Of a DNA stretch of 64,000 nucleotides, positions 1 through 8,128 are shown piece after piece; position 1 is the stretch's first letter; every line of letters starts with the position of its first letter. A program made the position numbers and the translations under genes. Below the pieces are notes generated by a model. The model was not told the origin of the DNA. It saw nothing but the letters and a program-made list of their open reading frames with translations, and searched no databases. The DNA lies in contig NZ_JANGAD010000004.1 in the NCBI RefSeq assembly GCF_024461735.1, positions 1 to 64,000 on the forward strand, written 5' to 3'. This DNA is from Anaerotignum propionicum. GTDB taxonomy: Bacteria; Bacillota; Clostridia; Lachnospirales; Anaerotignaceae.

Positions 1-54
1 GAGAGCATCTGCCTTACAAGCAGAGGGTCACAGGTTCGAGCCCTGTAACTCCCA
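1..54 (+). tRNA. tRNA-Val (TAC), 3' part
   Basis: The window opens inside a tRNA. The anticodon arm has a 5-bp stem TCTGC/GCAGA with loop CTTACAA, which gives anticodon TAC (Val). The T arm ACAGG-TTCGAGC-CCTGT and the 3' acceptor strand AACTCCC plus discriminator A follow. No CCA is encoded. The 5' acceptor and most of the D arm lie outside the window. Confidence 0.93.
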
Positions 55-60
55 TACTTA

Positions 61-92
61 AACCACTTCTTAAATTAAGAAGTGGTTTTTAT
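61..92 (+). terminator. Rho-independent terminator after tRNA-Val
   Basis: A near-perfect inverted repeat (AACCACTTCTTA against TAAGAAGTGGTT with a tiny A/T loop) is followed by a T-rich tract. It sits 6 bases after the tRNA end. Confidence 0.9.
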
Positions 93-139
93 TTTTATTC
101 CAAAAGAGAGATAAATCTTTATATAAATGGGAGAAAGAA

Positions 140-316
140 ATGAAGTCAAATTGTGATACATGTGGATACTTTAGTTACGATGAAATGTACGATGAATATT
201 ATTGTCAAGTGAATTTAGATGAAGATGAAATGGAGCGATTTTTGAAGGACGAGAACAATGATTGTCCCTATTATCGTTTGGAAGATGAATATAAAACAGT
301 GCAAAAGCAAAACTGA
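140..316 (+). CDS. Small Cys-rich protein, DUF6472-like
   Basis: A 58-residue ORF beginning MKSNCDTCGYFSYDEMYDEY and ending KTVQKQN. It has four cysteines: a CxxC pair at residues 5 and 8, one at about 22 and one at about 42. This spacing suggests a small zinc-ribbon fold. The protein is acidic (many D/E) and has no membrane segment. The start is preceded by a GGGAGAAAG purine tract, and the next gene begins 10 bases after its stop, so the two are probably co-transcribed. The Cys pattern and length match the uncharacterised small clostridial family I know as DUF6472. The function is unknown; metal binding is inference. Confidence 0.7.
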   Translation: MKSNCDTCGYFSYDEMYDEYYCQVNLDEDEMERFLKDENNDCPYYRLEDEYKTVQKQN

Positions 317-326
317 GGAAAAATAA

Positions 327-701
327 ATGTTATTAGAATGGTTAAATATAGATTTTTCAGTGGCGAAATGGATAGGAGCTCATGAAATAACGGATTTGGG
401 ACGTTTTAGCTTTTGGTCAAGAACAGATCATGAGCTTTCTTTGGTTTGCCCTACAAAACGTTTACCCCGAGATGTTGAGGTACATGAAGATGGATGGAGC
501 TGTTTTCGCGTTGTGGGACAGATGGAGTTTTCCATGGTGGGAATTTTAGCAAAGATATCAGAATGTTTAGCAAAAAATGAAATTAGTATTTTTGCAGTAT
601 CGACTTTTGATACAGATTATATTTTAATTAAGAAAGAGAATAGTTTTAAAGCACAGGTGGCGTTAGAAGCTCTGGGATATAGCTTTATGGAAAGAATATA
701 A
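327..701 (+). CDS. ACT-domain protein (CASTOR/ACT_7 type)
   Basis: 124 residues. The C-terminal half (about 55-120) reads as an ACT domain of the ACT_7 class, with GWSCFRVVGQMEFSMVGILA then an ISIFAVSTFDTDYILIKKE strand. Such domains bind amino acids or other small ligands. The N-terminal half is a second, weaker ACT-like unit. No enzymatic domain is attached, so it is more likely a ligand-sensing protein than a biosynthetic enzyme. The start ATG has AGGAAAA upstream. It lies directly after the small Cys-rich gene and before a terminator-like hairpin, making a two-gene unit. The ligand cannot be read from the sequence. Confidence 0.8.
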   Translation: MLLEWLNIDFSVAKWIGAHEITDLGRFSFWSRTDHELSLVCPTKRLPRDVEVHEDGWSCFRVVGQMEFSMVGILAKISECLAKNEISIFAVSTFDTDYILIKKENSFKAQVALEALGYSFMERI

Positions 702-765
702 AACATTGTTAAACATAGTATTTCTGAAGAGAAAATGCCGCAAAGACATATGCTATAATTATATC

Positions 766-799
766 TAAGCCCGAATAAAATGAGGCTTATTTTTTTTGT
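766..799 (+). terminator. Probable terminator after ACT-domain gene
   Basis: Stem TAAGCC / GGCTTA with a 12-base loop, followed by a run of eight or more T. It is short but correctly placed 65 bases after the stop. Confidence 0.6.
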
Positions 800-866
800 C
801 TTAGAGTAAAAAAAAGTTTACTTTTGGTAATTATTAATAATTCCTAAATTTACCTTTTCTTTTGTC

Positions 867-894
867 TTGCTATTTTTGGAGAAATTTGTATACT
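867..894 (+). promoter_or_regulatory. Sigma-A-like promoter for lepB
   Basis: TTGCTA (867-872), 16-base spacer, TATACT (889-894). It lies 55 bases ahead of the signal peptidase start. Confidence 0.55.
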
Positions 895-948
895 TTTATA
901 TAGAGTGGTAACAATTTGTCACCAGAAAATAATTGCACAGAGAGGTAA

Positions 949-1458
949 ATGGTTTTGAATGAAGTTGTAAAAGATTGGGCGAATGTAATTGTTAGGGCGT
1001 CAATTATCATAATAATATTATTTTTCTTTTTATGGCCAGTGAAGCTAGAGGGAAGTTCTATGGACCCCACCTTAAATGATGGTGATATTATCTGTATGAG
1101 TCGCTTTTTTGTTCAGATGGGGTGGTATGAAAAAGGAGATATTATCGTTTTTCAGTACAATGATAGCGGAAAGGTAAAAACAGTTTTAAAAAGAATTGTG
1201 GCTACCGAGGGGGATCATATTCGACTGCTTCCTGATGGCCTTGTTGAAATTAATGGTGAAATACTGGAAGAAGAGTATATAGATGGGCCCACCAATGGAG
1301 TCGTGGATATGACCATTCCACAAGGCACAGTGTTTGTGTTGGGTGACAATCGAGATTTAAGTTATGACAGCCGTCAAATGGGGGTCATCTCCCGTGGTGA
1401 TTTGACAGGAAAGGTTGTTTTTCGATGGTTCCCGATTACGGAACTGAGGGGATTTTGA
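949..1458 (+). CDS. lepB: Signal peptidase I
   Basis: 169 residues, the usual size for a Gram-positive type I signal peptidase. An N-terminal membrane anchor covers about residues 12-31 (hydrophobic run of I/L/F). The catalytic serine is Ser37 in GSSMDPTLNDGD and the general-base lysine is Lys81 in VLKRIVATEGD. The conserved box GDNRDLSYDSR is near residue 140. It removes signal peptides from secreted precursors on the outer face of the membrane. The start is supported by GAGAGG seven bases upstream. It appears monocistronic with its own promoter. There is no sign of damage. Confidence 0.96.
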   Translation: MVLNEVVKDWANVIVRASIIIIILFFFLWPVKLEGSSMDPTLNDGDIICMSRFFVQMGWYEKGDIIVFQYNDSGKVKTVLKRIVATEGDHIRLLPDGLVEINGEILEEEYIDGPTNGVVDMTIPQGTVFVLGDNRDLSYDSRQMGVISRGDLTGKVVFRWFPITELRGF

Positions 1459-1896
1459 GGCTCAAAAGAAGTGATAGGAGATAAGATTTATTGTAAAACG
1501 GCTGTTTATTAAGATTTTTAGTTGATTCTCGTATGATAGAGCAAGTGAAACGCTGTTTTTTTTGTATGAAGATTTATCCTAACTTTTCCCGTTGATGTAA
1601 TATCTGTAAAGCCTGAACGTCTTTTCCATAAAATGAACGTAACTCTATGCAAAAAAAGCAAGTCCTATTATTCATGTTTTCGTCAAGCATGTATAATGGG
1701 ATTTTTTATTTCACTTTTTCTCTATAGATTGAAAAAGTGAAACAACATTTTTCAGAGAAACCCTTATTTTTAGGAATACAATAGAAGAATTTCAATATAT
1801 TTATATATAGACAAAGGGTGGATGGTGACCGAAAAAAAGGAAAAGCCCGAAATCAGTGTCTGAAAACTGCCGCAAGAATAGCGAAGGAGGTTTTTT
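1459..1896. other. 438-base non-coding stretch with a hairpin and weak promoter elements
   Basis: No convincing gene. A TATAAT at 1692-1697 is followed at 1709-1742 by a perfect 12-bp inverted repeat (TTTCACTTTTTC / GAAAAAGTGAAA, 10-base loop) with no T-run after it. Further on, GAATACAATA at 1774-1783 resembles a sigma-E (sporulation) -10 element (ATACAAT), which would fit the sporulation gene downstream, but I do not see a clear -35. These elements are suggestive only. Confidence 0.4.
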
Positions 1897-3459
1897 ATGC
1901 CGATGGAATGGGAAAGAGAAGAAATTGTATTGAAGCAGCAGGGTGGGAAACAAGCCTCCCAAATCTTGCTGGAAGGGGATATCATCGCGCCTGACAGCAA
2001 GCCTGATGTAAATGAAGTTTTGTGTTGCCATGGAAAAGTAAAGATGAAGGATGTACGGGTGGGGGACGATCGCATCAACCTCTCTGGGGACTTGGACCTT
2101 ACTATCCTATATTCTTCTGACAAAGGCGACGATGCAGTATATGCGATGAAATCCAGTTTACCCATTGAAGATATTATATACATGGATGGACTGGAAAAGG
2201 ATATGCAGGTAAAACTAACAACAACACTGGAGCATTTGGATTGCCAAGTAATCAATGATAGAAAGTTGGGAATAAAGGCAGTCATTGGCTTGACAGCAAA
2301 TGCAGAACGTGTACATAAAGTTAATGTAGTTGCACCTGGCGACAGCGGCGGAATGGCCTTTTTGGAAGGTAAGATTCGTATGGAGGAAGTTGTCGCTGAG
2401 AAGAAAGAAGGATTCACGGTTAAAGAGGAAATTACGTTACCTCAGACGGCACCAGCTGTTGGAGAAATTTTGAGTTGCGACTTTAATCTGACAGATCAAG
2501 AAGTTCGCCCAATGGATGGCAAGGTAATGATCCGTAGTAATCTCATCGTTGATATTTTATATACGGATGATCAGGGTACAGGAACTGTGCATTCATGGAG
2601 CGAGAAAATACCATTTAACGGGTATTTAGAAGCAGATAAGATTACACCGAAAAGTACAGTGGATGTGAATTTAACCATCGATGAGGCCTCAATTAAAACC
2701 AGCCTTGATGACGACGGCGAACCTAGAGTTTTAGATGTGAATGCATCTATTATGAGCGAGATGTCAGCTTGGGATTCAACAGAGAAAACTGTGGTTACTG
2801 ACGCCTATGCACCGGGAATGGAAACAGAGGTTATGCGGGAAACCGTCACCTATCCTATCTGCATGGGAAGAGCAAAAAATCAATTTTCCTTGAAAGAGAA
2901 AATCACATTGGATCAAAGCGAGCGTCCTATGCTGCAGGCAGGAAAAACTTGGGGAACGCTGCATATTCAAGACGTAAGCCCCCAAGAGGATATGATTCAA
3001 GTTGAGGGCGTTTTGAATGTGGAGATCATGTATTTATGCCAAGAGGATGATCACGCAGTTTGCATGGCAAACAAAGGAATTCCTTTTAGCCAAAAAATTG
3101 AGATGAAGGGTGTTATGCCTACTGATGAAATAAATGTGAAGGGTAGACTTGAGGAAATCGACTTTCAGATTTTATCCGATCGGGAAGGTGAGTTATTTGC
3201 ATCCATTGTACTTGAGGCAGATGCGAAAAGGCAGGAAACAACTCAGCTTGTAACGGATATTCGTCTGAAAAATACAGATACACCTCAAAAACCCATGGCA
3301 GGTGCCGTAATTTATACTGTGCAGCCAGGGGACAGTTTATGGAAGATTGCAAAACATTTTGATACCACAATTGATCGGATTTTAATGGTAAACGACATTG
3401 AGGATCCTGATAAAATCTATCCTGGTCAGAAGCTACTAATTATCAAGATGATGCATTAA
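1897..3459 (+). CDS. sipL: Spore coat assembly protein SipL (SPOCS/DUF3794 + LysM)
   Basis: 520 residues. Most of the protein is made of SPOCS (DUF3794) modules, recognisable from repeated units such as LEGDIIAPDSKPDVNEVLC and later GEILSCDF and MLQAGKTWGTLHI segments. The C-terminal residues 472-516 are a LysM domain (YTVQPGDSLWKIAKHF ... IYPGQKLLII). In Clostridioides difficile, SipL binds SpoIVA through the LysM domain and is needed for spore coat assembly; it is the functional counterpart of Bacillus SpoVID. The start has an ideal GAAGGAGG site. The gene stands alone and its presence implies a sporulating organism. No signal peptide is visible, as expected for a mother-cell protein. Confidence 0.92.
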   Translation: MPMEWEREEIVLKQQGGKQASQILLEGDIIAPDSKPDVNEVLCCHGKVKMKDVRVGDDRINLSGDLDLTILYSSDKGDDAVYAMKSSLPIEDIIYMDGLEKDMQVKLTTTLEHLDCQVINDRKLGIKAVIGLTANAERVHKVNVVAPGDSGGMAFLEGKIRMEEVVAEKKEGFTVKEEITLPQTAPAVGEILSCDFNLTDQEVRPMDGKVMIRSNLIVDILYTDDQGTGTVHSWSEKIPFNGYLEADKITPKSTVDVNLTIDEASIKTSLDDDGEPRVLDVNASIMSEMSAWDSTEKTVVTDAYAPGMETEVMRETVTYPICMGRAKNQFSLKEKITLDQSERPMLQAGKTWGTLHIQDVSPQEDMIQVEGVLNVEIMYLCQEDDHAVCMANKGIPFSQKIEMKGVMPTDEINVKGRLEEIDFQILSDREGELFASIVLEADAKRQETTQLVTDIRLKNTDTPQKPMAGAVIYTVQPGDSLWKIAKHFDTTIDRILMVNDIEDPDKIYPGQKLLIIKMMH

Positions 3460-3499
3460 CAGTAGTATATGCGGGTTATTTCAACGATTTTTTTGAATT

Positions 3500-3521
3500 C
3501 CACCGCCTTTTTAGGCGGTGG
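3500..3521. repeat. GC-rich hairpin CCACCGCC/GGCGGTGG
   Basis: A perfect 8-bp GC-rich stem with a 6-base T-rich loop, 40 bases after sipL. No T-run follows on either strand, so it is not a classical terminator; it may stop or stabilise the sipL transcript. Confidence 0.6.
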
Positions 3522-3737
3522 ATGTATATGAAAGAGATTAATCCGTATTGTGATAAACTCTATTTGGCACCTAAAAGCCTTTCTAAGCAATGGAAGTTGT
3601 TGGACTAGTATTTCATTAAGCAACATGGAAAGAGCTGGTATGAACCGTATTATGAGAAAATAAAGCTATTTCATGAGGAGTGGATTAGATTCTATTATTT
3701 TGGCGGACAGAGAACTGTCTGTTTTTTTTATGCTTAA
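3522..3737 (+). pseudogene. Amber-interrupted small ORF, probable gene remnant
   Basis: From ATG 3522 a frame reads MYMKEINPYCDKLYLAPKSL and so on for 28 residues, then a TAG at 3606-3608, then continues in the same frame for 42 codons (YFIKQHGKSWYEPYYEKIKL, HEEWIRFYYFGG) to TAA at 3735. The composition on both sides of the TAG is protein-like (many aromatic, K and E residues). There is no good ribosome binding site and the last codons run into a terminator hairpin. It is most simply a decayed fragment of a gene. I do not recognise a family. Confidence 0.35.
3705..3729 (+). terminator. Terminator hairpin before the ABC transporter operon
   Basis: GACAG-AGAA-CTGTC stem-loop followed by TG and eight T. 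Confidence 0.75.
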
Positions 3738-3765
3738 AAAAGGAACGGCAAATCAAAAAAACCCC

Positions 3766-3794
3766 TTTACTTTAGCGTGGTAATGTGATAATAT
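3766..3794 (+). promoter_or_regulatory. Sigma-A-like promoter of the amino-acid ABC transporter operon
   Basis: TTTACT (3766-3771), 17-base spacer, TAATAT (3789-3794). The transcript would begin with a short leader containing a small TTAGG/CCTAA hairpin before the gene at 3858. Confidence 0.55.
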
Positions 3795-3857
3795 AATAAA
3801 GAGCTTAGGTCAATAGGCCTAAAAATGTAGAAAAAAATGAAAAAGGGGAAATGAAGT

Positions 3858-4700
3858 ATGAAAAAATATTTGGGAATATTTGTAGCAATGCTAATGGGTG
3901 TCTCTGTGTTAGCAGGTTGTGGCAACAGTGATGGAAAAACAAACGCAACACCTGCAAAAGATGCAGCAGCGGCAGAACGTACAAAGTTAATTGTTGGCTT
4001 TGATGCTGAATATCCTCCTTATGGATATCGTAATGATGCTGGCGATTATGTTGGGTTTGACTTGGACTTGGCGGCAGAGGTTTGCCAACGTCGTGGTTGG
4101 GAATTGGTGAAACAGCCAATTGATTGGGATGCCAAGGATATGGAACTCAACAGTGGCTCTATTGATTGTATTTGGAATGGCTTTACGATGACAGGAAGAG
4201 AGGATAGCTATACTTTCTCTGATCCTTATGTTGACAATAGCATTGTTTTTGTGGTGAGAGCAGACTCCGGCATTAAAATGAAGGCTGATTTGGCGGGAAA
4301 AGTTGTTATGACTCAGGCAGATTCTTCTGCATTAACCGCTCTGACAAATCAAGAAAACAATGATGAAAATCTTGCATTGGCGGCAAGCTTCGCTTCCTTG
4401 GAGCAATCGAAAGATTATAACTCAGCTTTTATGAATTTAGAAGCCGGTTCCATTGACGCAATTGCTGTTGATATTGGTGTGGCACAGTACCAGTTAACCT
4501 CACGTGGAGATAAATTTGCCAAATTGGAAGAGCCTTTATCCACAGAGCAGTATGCAATAGGCTTTAAGAAGGGAAACACAGAGCTTCGTGATCAAGTTCA
4601 AGAAACCTTATATGAAATGCAAAAGGATGGTACCATTGACACCATTGCAGCAAATTATAAGGATTATAATTTGGATCAAATGATTTGCCTTGGAAAGTAA
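3858..4700 (+). CDS. Amino-acid ABC transporter substrate-binding lipoprotein
   Basis: 280 residues. The N-terminus MKKYLGIFVAMLMGVSVLAGC is a lipoprotein signal peptide with lipobox LAGC, so Cys21 would carry the lipid anchor. The body is a periplasmic-binding-protein type 2 (SBP_bac_3) fold: KLIVGFDAEYPPYGYRND at the N-lobe, SIDCIWNGFTMT and YVDNSIVFVVR in the hinge/pocket region. The motif set is that of polar amino-acid binding proteins (Gln/His/Arg/cystine family). It captures an amino acid outside the cell and delivers it to the permease encoded next. The exact ligand cannot be told from sequence reading. It starts with an AAAAGGGGAAA site. Confidence 0.92.
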   Translation: MKKYLGIFVAMLMGVSVLAGCGNSDGKTNATPAKDAAAAERTKLIVGFDAEYPPYGYRNDAGDYVGFDLDLAAEVCQRRGWELVKQPIDWDAKDMELNSGSIDCIWNGFTMTGREDSYTFSDPYVDNSIVFVVRADSGIKMKADLAGKVVMTQADSSALTALTNQENNDENLALAASFASLEQSKDYNSAFMNLEAGSIDAIAVDIGVAQYQLTSRGDKFAKLEEPLSTEQYAIGFKKGNTELRDQVQETLYEMQKDGTIDTIAANYKDYNLDQMICLGK

Positions 4701-4728
4701 TTTGGTGTAAAATAAATGGGTGATACAA

Positions 4729-4750
4729 GCGTGTCGGTAATCCGACACGC
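4729..4750 (+). terminator. Intercistronic hairpin, partial terminator
   Basis: Perfect 9-bp stem GCGTGTCGG / CCGACACGC with loop TAAT, then TTATCCTTGCTTTTTTC. Placed between the binding-protein and permease genes, it could partly stop transcription and so give more binding protein than permease, a common arrangement in ABC importers. Confidence 0.6.
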
Positions 4751-4804
4751 TTATCCTTGCTTTTTTCAAGGATATGTAAAAATGCAAAATATGGGGGTTT
4801 TCTT

Positions 4805-5551
4805 ATGGGTTCTGCCGAATATTTCAATATCATCTACCAGCTTGGGGATGGCATGCTGGCAACACTACTTATTTTTGTTTTAACATTGGTGTTTTCTATG
4901 CCATTAGGTCTTTTGGTGGCCTTTGCCCGTATGTCAAAATGGACCCCCTTTGGGTTTTTGCTTCAAAAAGAAGGTTCTTTGGGGAAGGTTGTGGCTACTG
5001 GAGGATTAAGGGGATGGTCAGGAAACTTTAAGCCAATTCAATTTTTGGCGAAAGTATATATTTCTATTTTAAGGGGTACGCCCTTAATGCTTCAGCTTTT
5101 GGTGGTTTATTTTGCACCATACTATGTTTTTGGAATTAACTTAAGTAAAGAATATAGACTGATTGCAGTTTTAATTGGTTTTTCTATCAATTATGCGGCT
5201 TATTTTGCAGAAATCTATCGCTCGGGTATCGAATCCATTCCTGTTGGGCAGTATGAGGCGGCCTCAGTTTTGGGTTATAATAAATATCAGACCTTTTTTA
5301 AGATTGTATTCCCCCAAATGGTAAAGCGGATTTTGCCCCCTGTGACCAATGAAATCATTACATTAGTTAAGGATACGGCTATGGCGTTTGTTTTAAATTA
5401 CACAGAAATGTTTACGCTGGCAAAACAAATTGCGGCGGCAAAAACCACTATTATTCCTCTATTCATTGCAGGTGCCTTCTATTTTATGTTTAATTGGGTT
5501 GTGGCATATGTTATGGAACGAGTGGAAAAGGCCTTGAGCTATTATCGTTAA
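4805..5551 (+). CDS. Amino-acid ABC transporter permease (HisM/GlnP type)
   Basis: 248 residues with about five membrane spans. The permease signature (EAA loop) is [20 protein letters not shown] near residues 140-160, and the family motif [16 protein letters not shown] precedes it. It forms the membrane channel of a polar amino-acid importer, probably as a homodimer because only one permease gene is present. I chose ATG 4805 (MGSAEYF) because it follows GGGGG and gives the normal family N-terminus; an in-frame ATG at 4757 would add 16 residues overlapping the intercistronic hairpin region. The ATPase gene follows closely. Confidence 0.93.
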   Translation: MGSAEYFNIIYQLGDGMLATLLIFVLTLVFSMPLGLLVAFARMSKWTPFGFLLQKEGSLGKVVATGGLRGWSGNFKPIQFLAKVYISILRGTPLMLQLLVVYFAPYYVFGINLSKEYRLIAVLIGFSINYAAYFAEIYRSGIESIPVGQYEAASVLGYNKYQTFFKIVFPQMVKRILPPVTNEIITLVKDTAMAFVLNYTEMFTLAKQIAAAKTTIIPLFIAGAFYFMFNWVVAYVMERVEKALSYYR

Positions 5552-5564
5552 GGGAGGGATGAAC

Positions 5565-6326
5565 ATGAAGGTATTGGAAATAAATCACTGCAATAAAAAA
5601 TTTGGAGAGAATGAAGTCTTGAAAGATATATCTCTTTCTGTTTCAGAGGGACAAGTTGTATCGATTATCGGACCATCAGGTTCTGGGAAATCTACCTTGT
5701 TGCGTTGTGCAACCCTATTGGAAACTATGGATGGAGGAGATTTGATTTATCTGGGGAACTATGCGGCTAAGGCAGATGAGAATGGAATATCCACCTATGT
5801 GGATGAAAATAAGCTTAGAGAGATTAAAAAACACTTTGGGCTTGTGTTCCAAAATTTTAATTTATTCCCCCATTATTCTGTGATGAAGAATATTACGGAA
5901 CCTCCTATTTTAATTGGAAAACGGTCAAAGGACGAGGTTTACGGGGAGGCACGGGTGCTTTTGGCAAAAATGGGTCTTTCTGAAAAGGAGGATGCTTATC
6001 CATATCAGCTTTCCGGTGGACAGCAGCAGCGTGTATCCATTGCCCGTGCATTAGCTATGAAACCGAAAATTTTGTTTTTTGATGAACCCACTTCTGCCCT
6101 AGACCCAGAATTAACAGGGGAGATTTTGAAGGTAATTAAGGATTTGGCTGCAGAGCATATGACTATGGTGATTGTAACCCATGAAATGTCCTTTGCCAGA
6201 GATGTCTCCAACCATATTATTTTTATGGACGGCGGTGTGATTGTAGAAGAAGGAGCCCCTGAGGAGGTAATCAATAATCCCAAGCAGGAGCGAACAAAAG
6301 CATTTTTGGGACGTTTTCAACAGTAA
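5565..6326 (+). CDS. Amino-acid ABC transporter ATP-binding protein (GlnQ type)
   Basis: 253 residues from the chosen start. Walker A is GPSGSGKST, the ABC signature is LSGGQQQR, Walker B is [14 protein letters not shown], and the switch histidine is in [13 protein letters not shown]. This is the ATPase that powers the importer encoded just upstream. Two ATGs lie six bases apart; the second (5565, MKVLEINHC) has the better distance to GGGAGGG, while the first (5559) almost touches it. Residues 70-85 carry a small insertion typical of this subgroup. Confidence 0.95.
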   Translation: MKVLEINHCNKKFGENEVLKDISLSVSEGQVVSIIGPSGSGKSTLLRCATLLETMDGGDLIYLGNYAAKADENGISTYVDENKLREIKKHFGLVFQNFNLFPHYSVMKNITEPPILIGKRSKDEVYGEARVLLAKMGLSEKEDAYPYQLSGGQQQRVSIARALAMKPKILFFDEPTSALDPELTGEILKVIKDLAAEHMTMVIVTHEMSFARDVSNHIIFMDGGVIVEEGAPEEVINNPKQERTKAFLGRFQQ

Positions 6327-6338
6327 GGTGGGAATTTT

Positions 6339-7154
6339 GTGGAAATAGACTTTATTAAAACCAGCCCAACGGAAAACATGACAATTTTAGTGGAAACGCC
6401 ACTTCCCCATGAGGAACACCTAGCAGTGGCAGAAAAACTAATGGCTTACAATAGCATTTACGGGGAGCAGGTGGGCTTTATTCAAGAGCCTAAGGATAAA
6501 CATGCGGCAAAGGCATTACGTATGATGGCAGGGGAATTTTGTGGAAATGCTACCCTATCCTTGGCAGCCTGTCTCATGGAGGAGAAAAGACTTCCCTTGA
6601 ATGCCACAGAAACTGTTTTATTAGAGGTATCTGGTGCCAAAAATTTGGTTCCGTGTGAAATGCAAAAGTTAGAAGTGGGATACTTGGGGAAGGTTAGCAT
6701 GCCTTTGCCCCTATCTGTGGATTGGGAAGAGCTTGCTCTTGACGGTGAAACTTTCACATTGCCTGTGGTTCGCTTTGAAGGCATTGCACATATTATAGTG
6801 GAGCGCAACATTTGGGGTGAATATGCCAGAGTGAAAGCGGAGAAGGCTTCAACACTATGGTCAGACAGCATGCCGAATGCATTTGGCATACTTTTGTGGG
6901 ATAGAGAGACCCAAAGCCTGGAGCCGTTGGTTTGTGTGAAAGGCACAAGCCTCATTTGGGAAAGGGGTTGCGGAAGCGGAACCTCTGCCATTGGTGTTTT
7001 TTTAGCAATGCAGGCAGGAAGAACTGTTTCTGTAGATTGCAATCAACCCGGAGGCACCATGGGTGTTCAGGTGGTCATGAAGGATGGGAAGATTACTGCC
7101 CTGGAAATTTCAGGTCATGTTTCTATTGTGGCTAAGGGGAAAGCTTATATTTAA
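6339..7154 (+). CDS. DapF-fold amino-acid racemase/epimerase-like protein
   Basis: 271 residues, GTG start with AAGGTGGGA upstream, 12 bases after the transporter ATPase. Two cysteine motifs mirror the two catalytic thiols of diaminopimelate epimerase: Cys68 in AGEFCGNATLS and Cys211 in ERGCGSGTSAIG, followed by the C-terminal motif PGGTMGVQV. The overall identity to true DapF appears low, which points to a side branch of the PLP-independent racemase family (the branch that includes CntK-type histidine racemase). Sitting last in an amino-acid import operon, it may racemise the imported amino acid. Substrate and direction are inference; true DapF is unlikely without lysine genes nearby. Confidence 0.75.
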   Translation: MEIDFIKTSPTENMTILVETPLPHEEHLAVAEKLMAYNSIYGEQVGFIQEPKDKHAAKALRMMAGEFCGNATLSLAACLMEEKRLPLNATETVLLEVSGAKNLVPCEMQKLEVGYLGKVSMPLPLSVDWEELALDGETFTLPVVRFEGIAHIIVERNIWGEYARVKAEKASTLWSDSMPNAFGILLWDRETQSLEPLVCVKGTSLIWERGCGSGTSAIGVFLAMQAGRTVSVDCNQPGGTMGVQVVMKDGKITALEISGHVSIVAKGKAYI

Positions 7155-7156
7155 CA

Positions 7157-7195
7157 TAAGGGTGTATTGGTGAAAACCGATACACTTATTTTTTT
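7157..7195 (+). terminator. Terminator of the ABC transporter/racemase operon
   Basis: Stem GGTGTATTGG / CCGATACACT (one G-U pair), loop TGAAAA, then a long T-run. It begins three bases after the stop codon. Confidence 0.85.
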
Positions 7196-7389
7196 CTTTA
7201 AAACTAGAGATTTAGCAGAAATCAGGATGTGTTTTAATCTTGTAAATCAGACTTGGAAATCTAAGGGATGGGCGTTTGGTCATTCAAGGACAAAACGCTT
7301 TCAAGGCCTTTTGGTGGCAGAGTGCAACTATTTTCTATATTAGAAAAAAAGCTTAAAGAACTTTGAAAGGTGTCAATATTAATGGGCAG

Positions 7390-7434
7390 CAAAAAAGGAA
7401 GGGCTATTTTTCAACGAATAGTGCTTCCTTTTTA
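7390..7434 (-). terminator. Terminator of the flgM-csrA operon
   Basis: On the minus strand AAAAAGGAAG ... CTTCCTTTTTT forms a long stem with an inner CTATT/AATAG pairing and ends in T. It lies just after the csrA stop. Between here and the previous gene's terminator (7196-7389) I see nothing else. Confidence 0.8.
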
Positions 7435-7437
7435 TAA

Positions 7438-7662
7438 TCATTTCTGAAATAATTTTTTTAACATTGCAACGGAGTCACCCGAGGAGGACAATGCTTCCTG
7501 ATTGCTCATGGTAGCCAGCTTAAGTTCCTCACGCATAATCATAATATCTTTTGGCGCATCAATAGAAATTTTTACCTTATCGGCAGAAATATCTTGTATG
7601 GTGATTAAAATATCGTCGCCTATATAGATAGATTGACCAATTTTTCTTTGCAATACCAGCAT
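7438..7662 (-). CDS. csrA: Translational regulator CsrA
   Basis: 74 residues starting MLVLQRKIGQSIYIGDDILI, the canonical CsrA N-terminus, with the RNA-binding core KVKISIDAPKDIMIMREE. CsrA binds GGA-containing mRNA leaders and, in Bacillus, represses flagellin translation until FliW takes it away. The start is fixed by AAGGAGGGCTGAT immediately upstream; a longer frame exists but has no family match. It follows fliW with a single base between the stop and start codons, so the antagonist and its target are translationally coupled. Confidence 0.96.
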   Translation of the reverse strand: MLVLQRKIGQSIYIGDDILITIQDISADKVKISIDAPKDIMIMREELKLATMSNQEALSSSGDSVAMLKKLFQK

Positions 7663-7663
7663 A

Positions 7664-8107
7664 TCAGCCCTCCTTAGGAATAAGATCTTTAAATGGGTAT
7701 TTAAAGGGATATTCCGAGTTTTCCAATATAATTTGTTTTGCCAATCTGGTTTCCGTATTAACAATGACAGGGCACCTTAAATTTGTTGTGCTCTGGGGGA
7801 TGGAGTCTAGAAGGACACAAATATTATATACAGTCAGATTGTCCGCATCCTTTAGTTTTAGATCCTGAATATCTGTTTCTGATAGAGAAACATTATAATC
7901 ATGAATAAAATTATAGGGATTTATCATCACAAAAGCAATATCTGCATCTTCAATGCTTTGAAGACAAACAGGAGAGTTTTCATGGTCGTCGAAGCGGATT
8001 AAGAGAAATTTTTTATATTTCTCAAACCCAAAAAGTCCATGATTGAATAAAATAACATCATTGTCTTCATATGTCATATTGGAAAAATATTTTGTTACCA
8101 GTTCCAT
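7664..8107 (-). CDS. fliW: Flagellar assembly factor FliW
   Basis: 147 residues. The FliW core is seen in DVILFNHGLFGFEKYKKFLL, VCLQSIEDADIAFVMINPY and the RCPVIVNTETRLAKQIIL segment. FliW binds either flagellin or CsrA: when flagellin is exported, FliW is freed to sequester CsrA, which relieves repression of flagellin translation. Start ATG is preceded by GAGGTGAATAA. Neighbouring csrA and the hook-filament junction genes match the Bacillus order. No flagellin gene is in the window. Confidence 0.96.
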   Translation of the reverse strand: MELVTKYFSNMTYEDNDVILFNHGLFGFEKYKKFLLIRFDDHENSPVCLQSIEDADIAFVMINPYNFIHDYNVSLSETDIQDLKLKDADNLTVYNICVLLDSIPQSTTNLRCPVIVNTETRLAKQIILENSEYPFKYPFKDLIPKEG

Positions 8108-8128
8108 TTATTCACCTCGTTTGAATAA

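Noticed and set aside
3570..3595. TTGGCAC as a second sigma-54 site
   Set aside because: The GC at -12 is absent at the required 10-base distance.
6339..7154. Calling the gene dapF
   Set aside because: Only the two Cys motifs and the C-terminal glycine motif fit; the rest is distant and no lysine-pathway genes are near.
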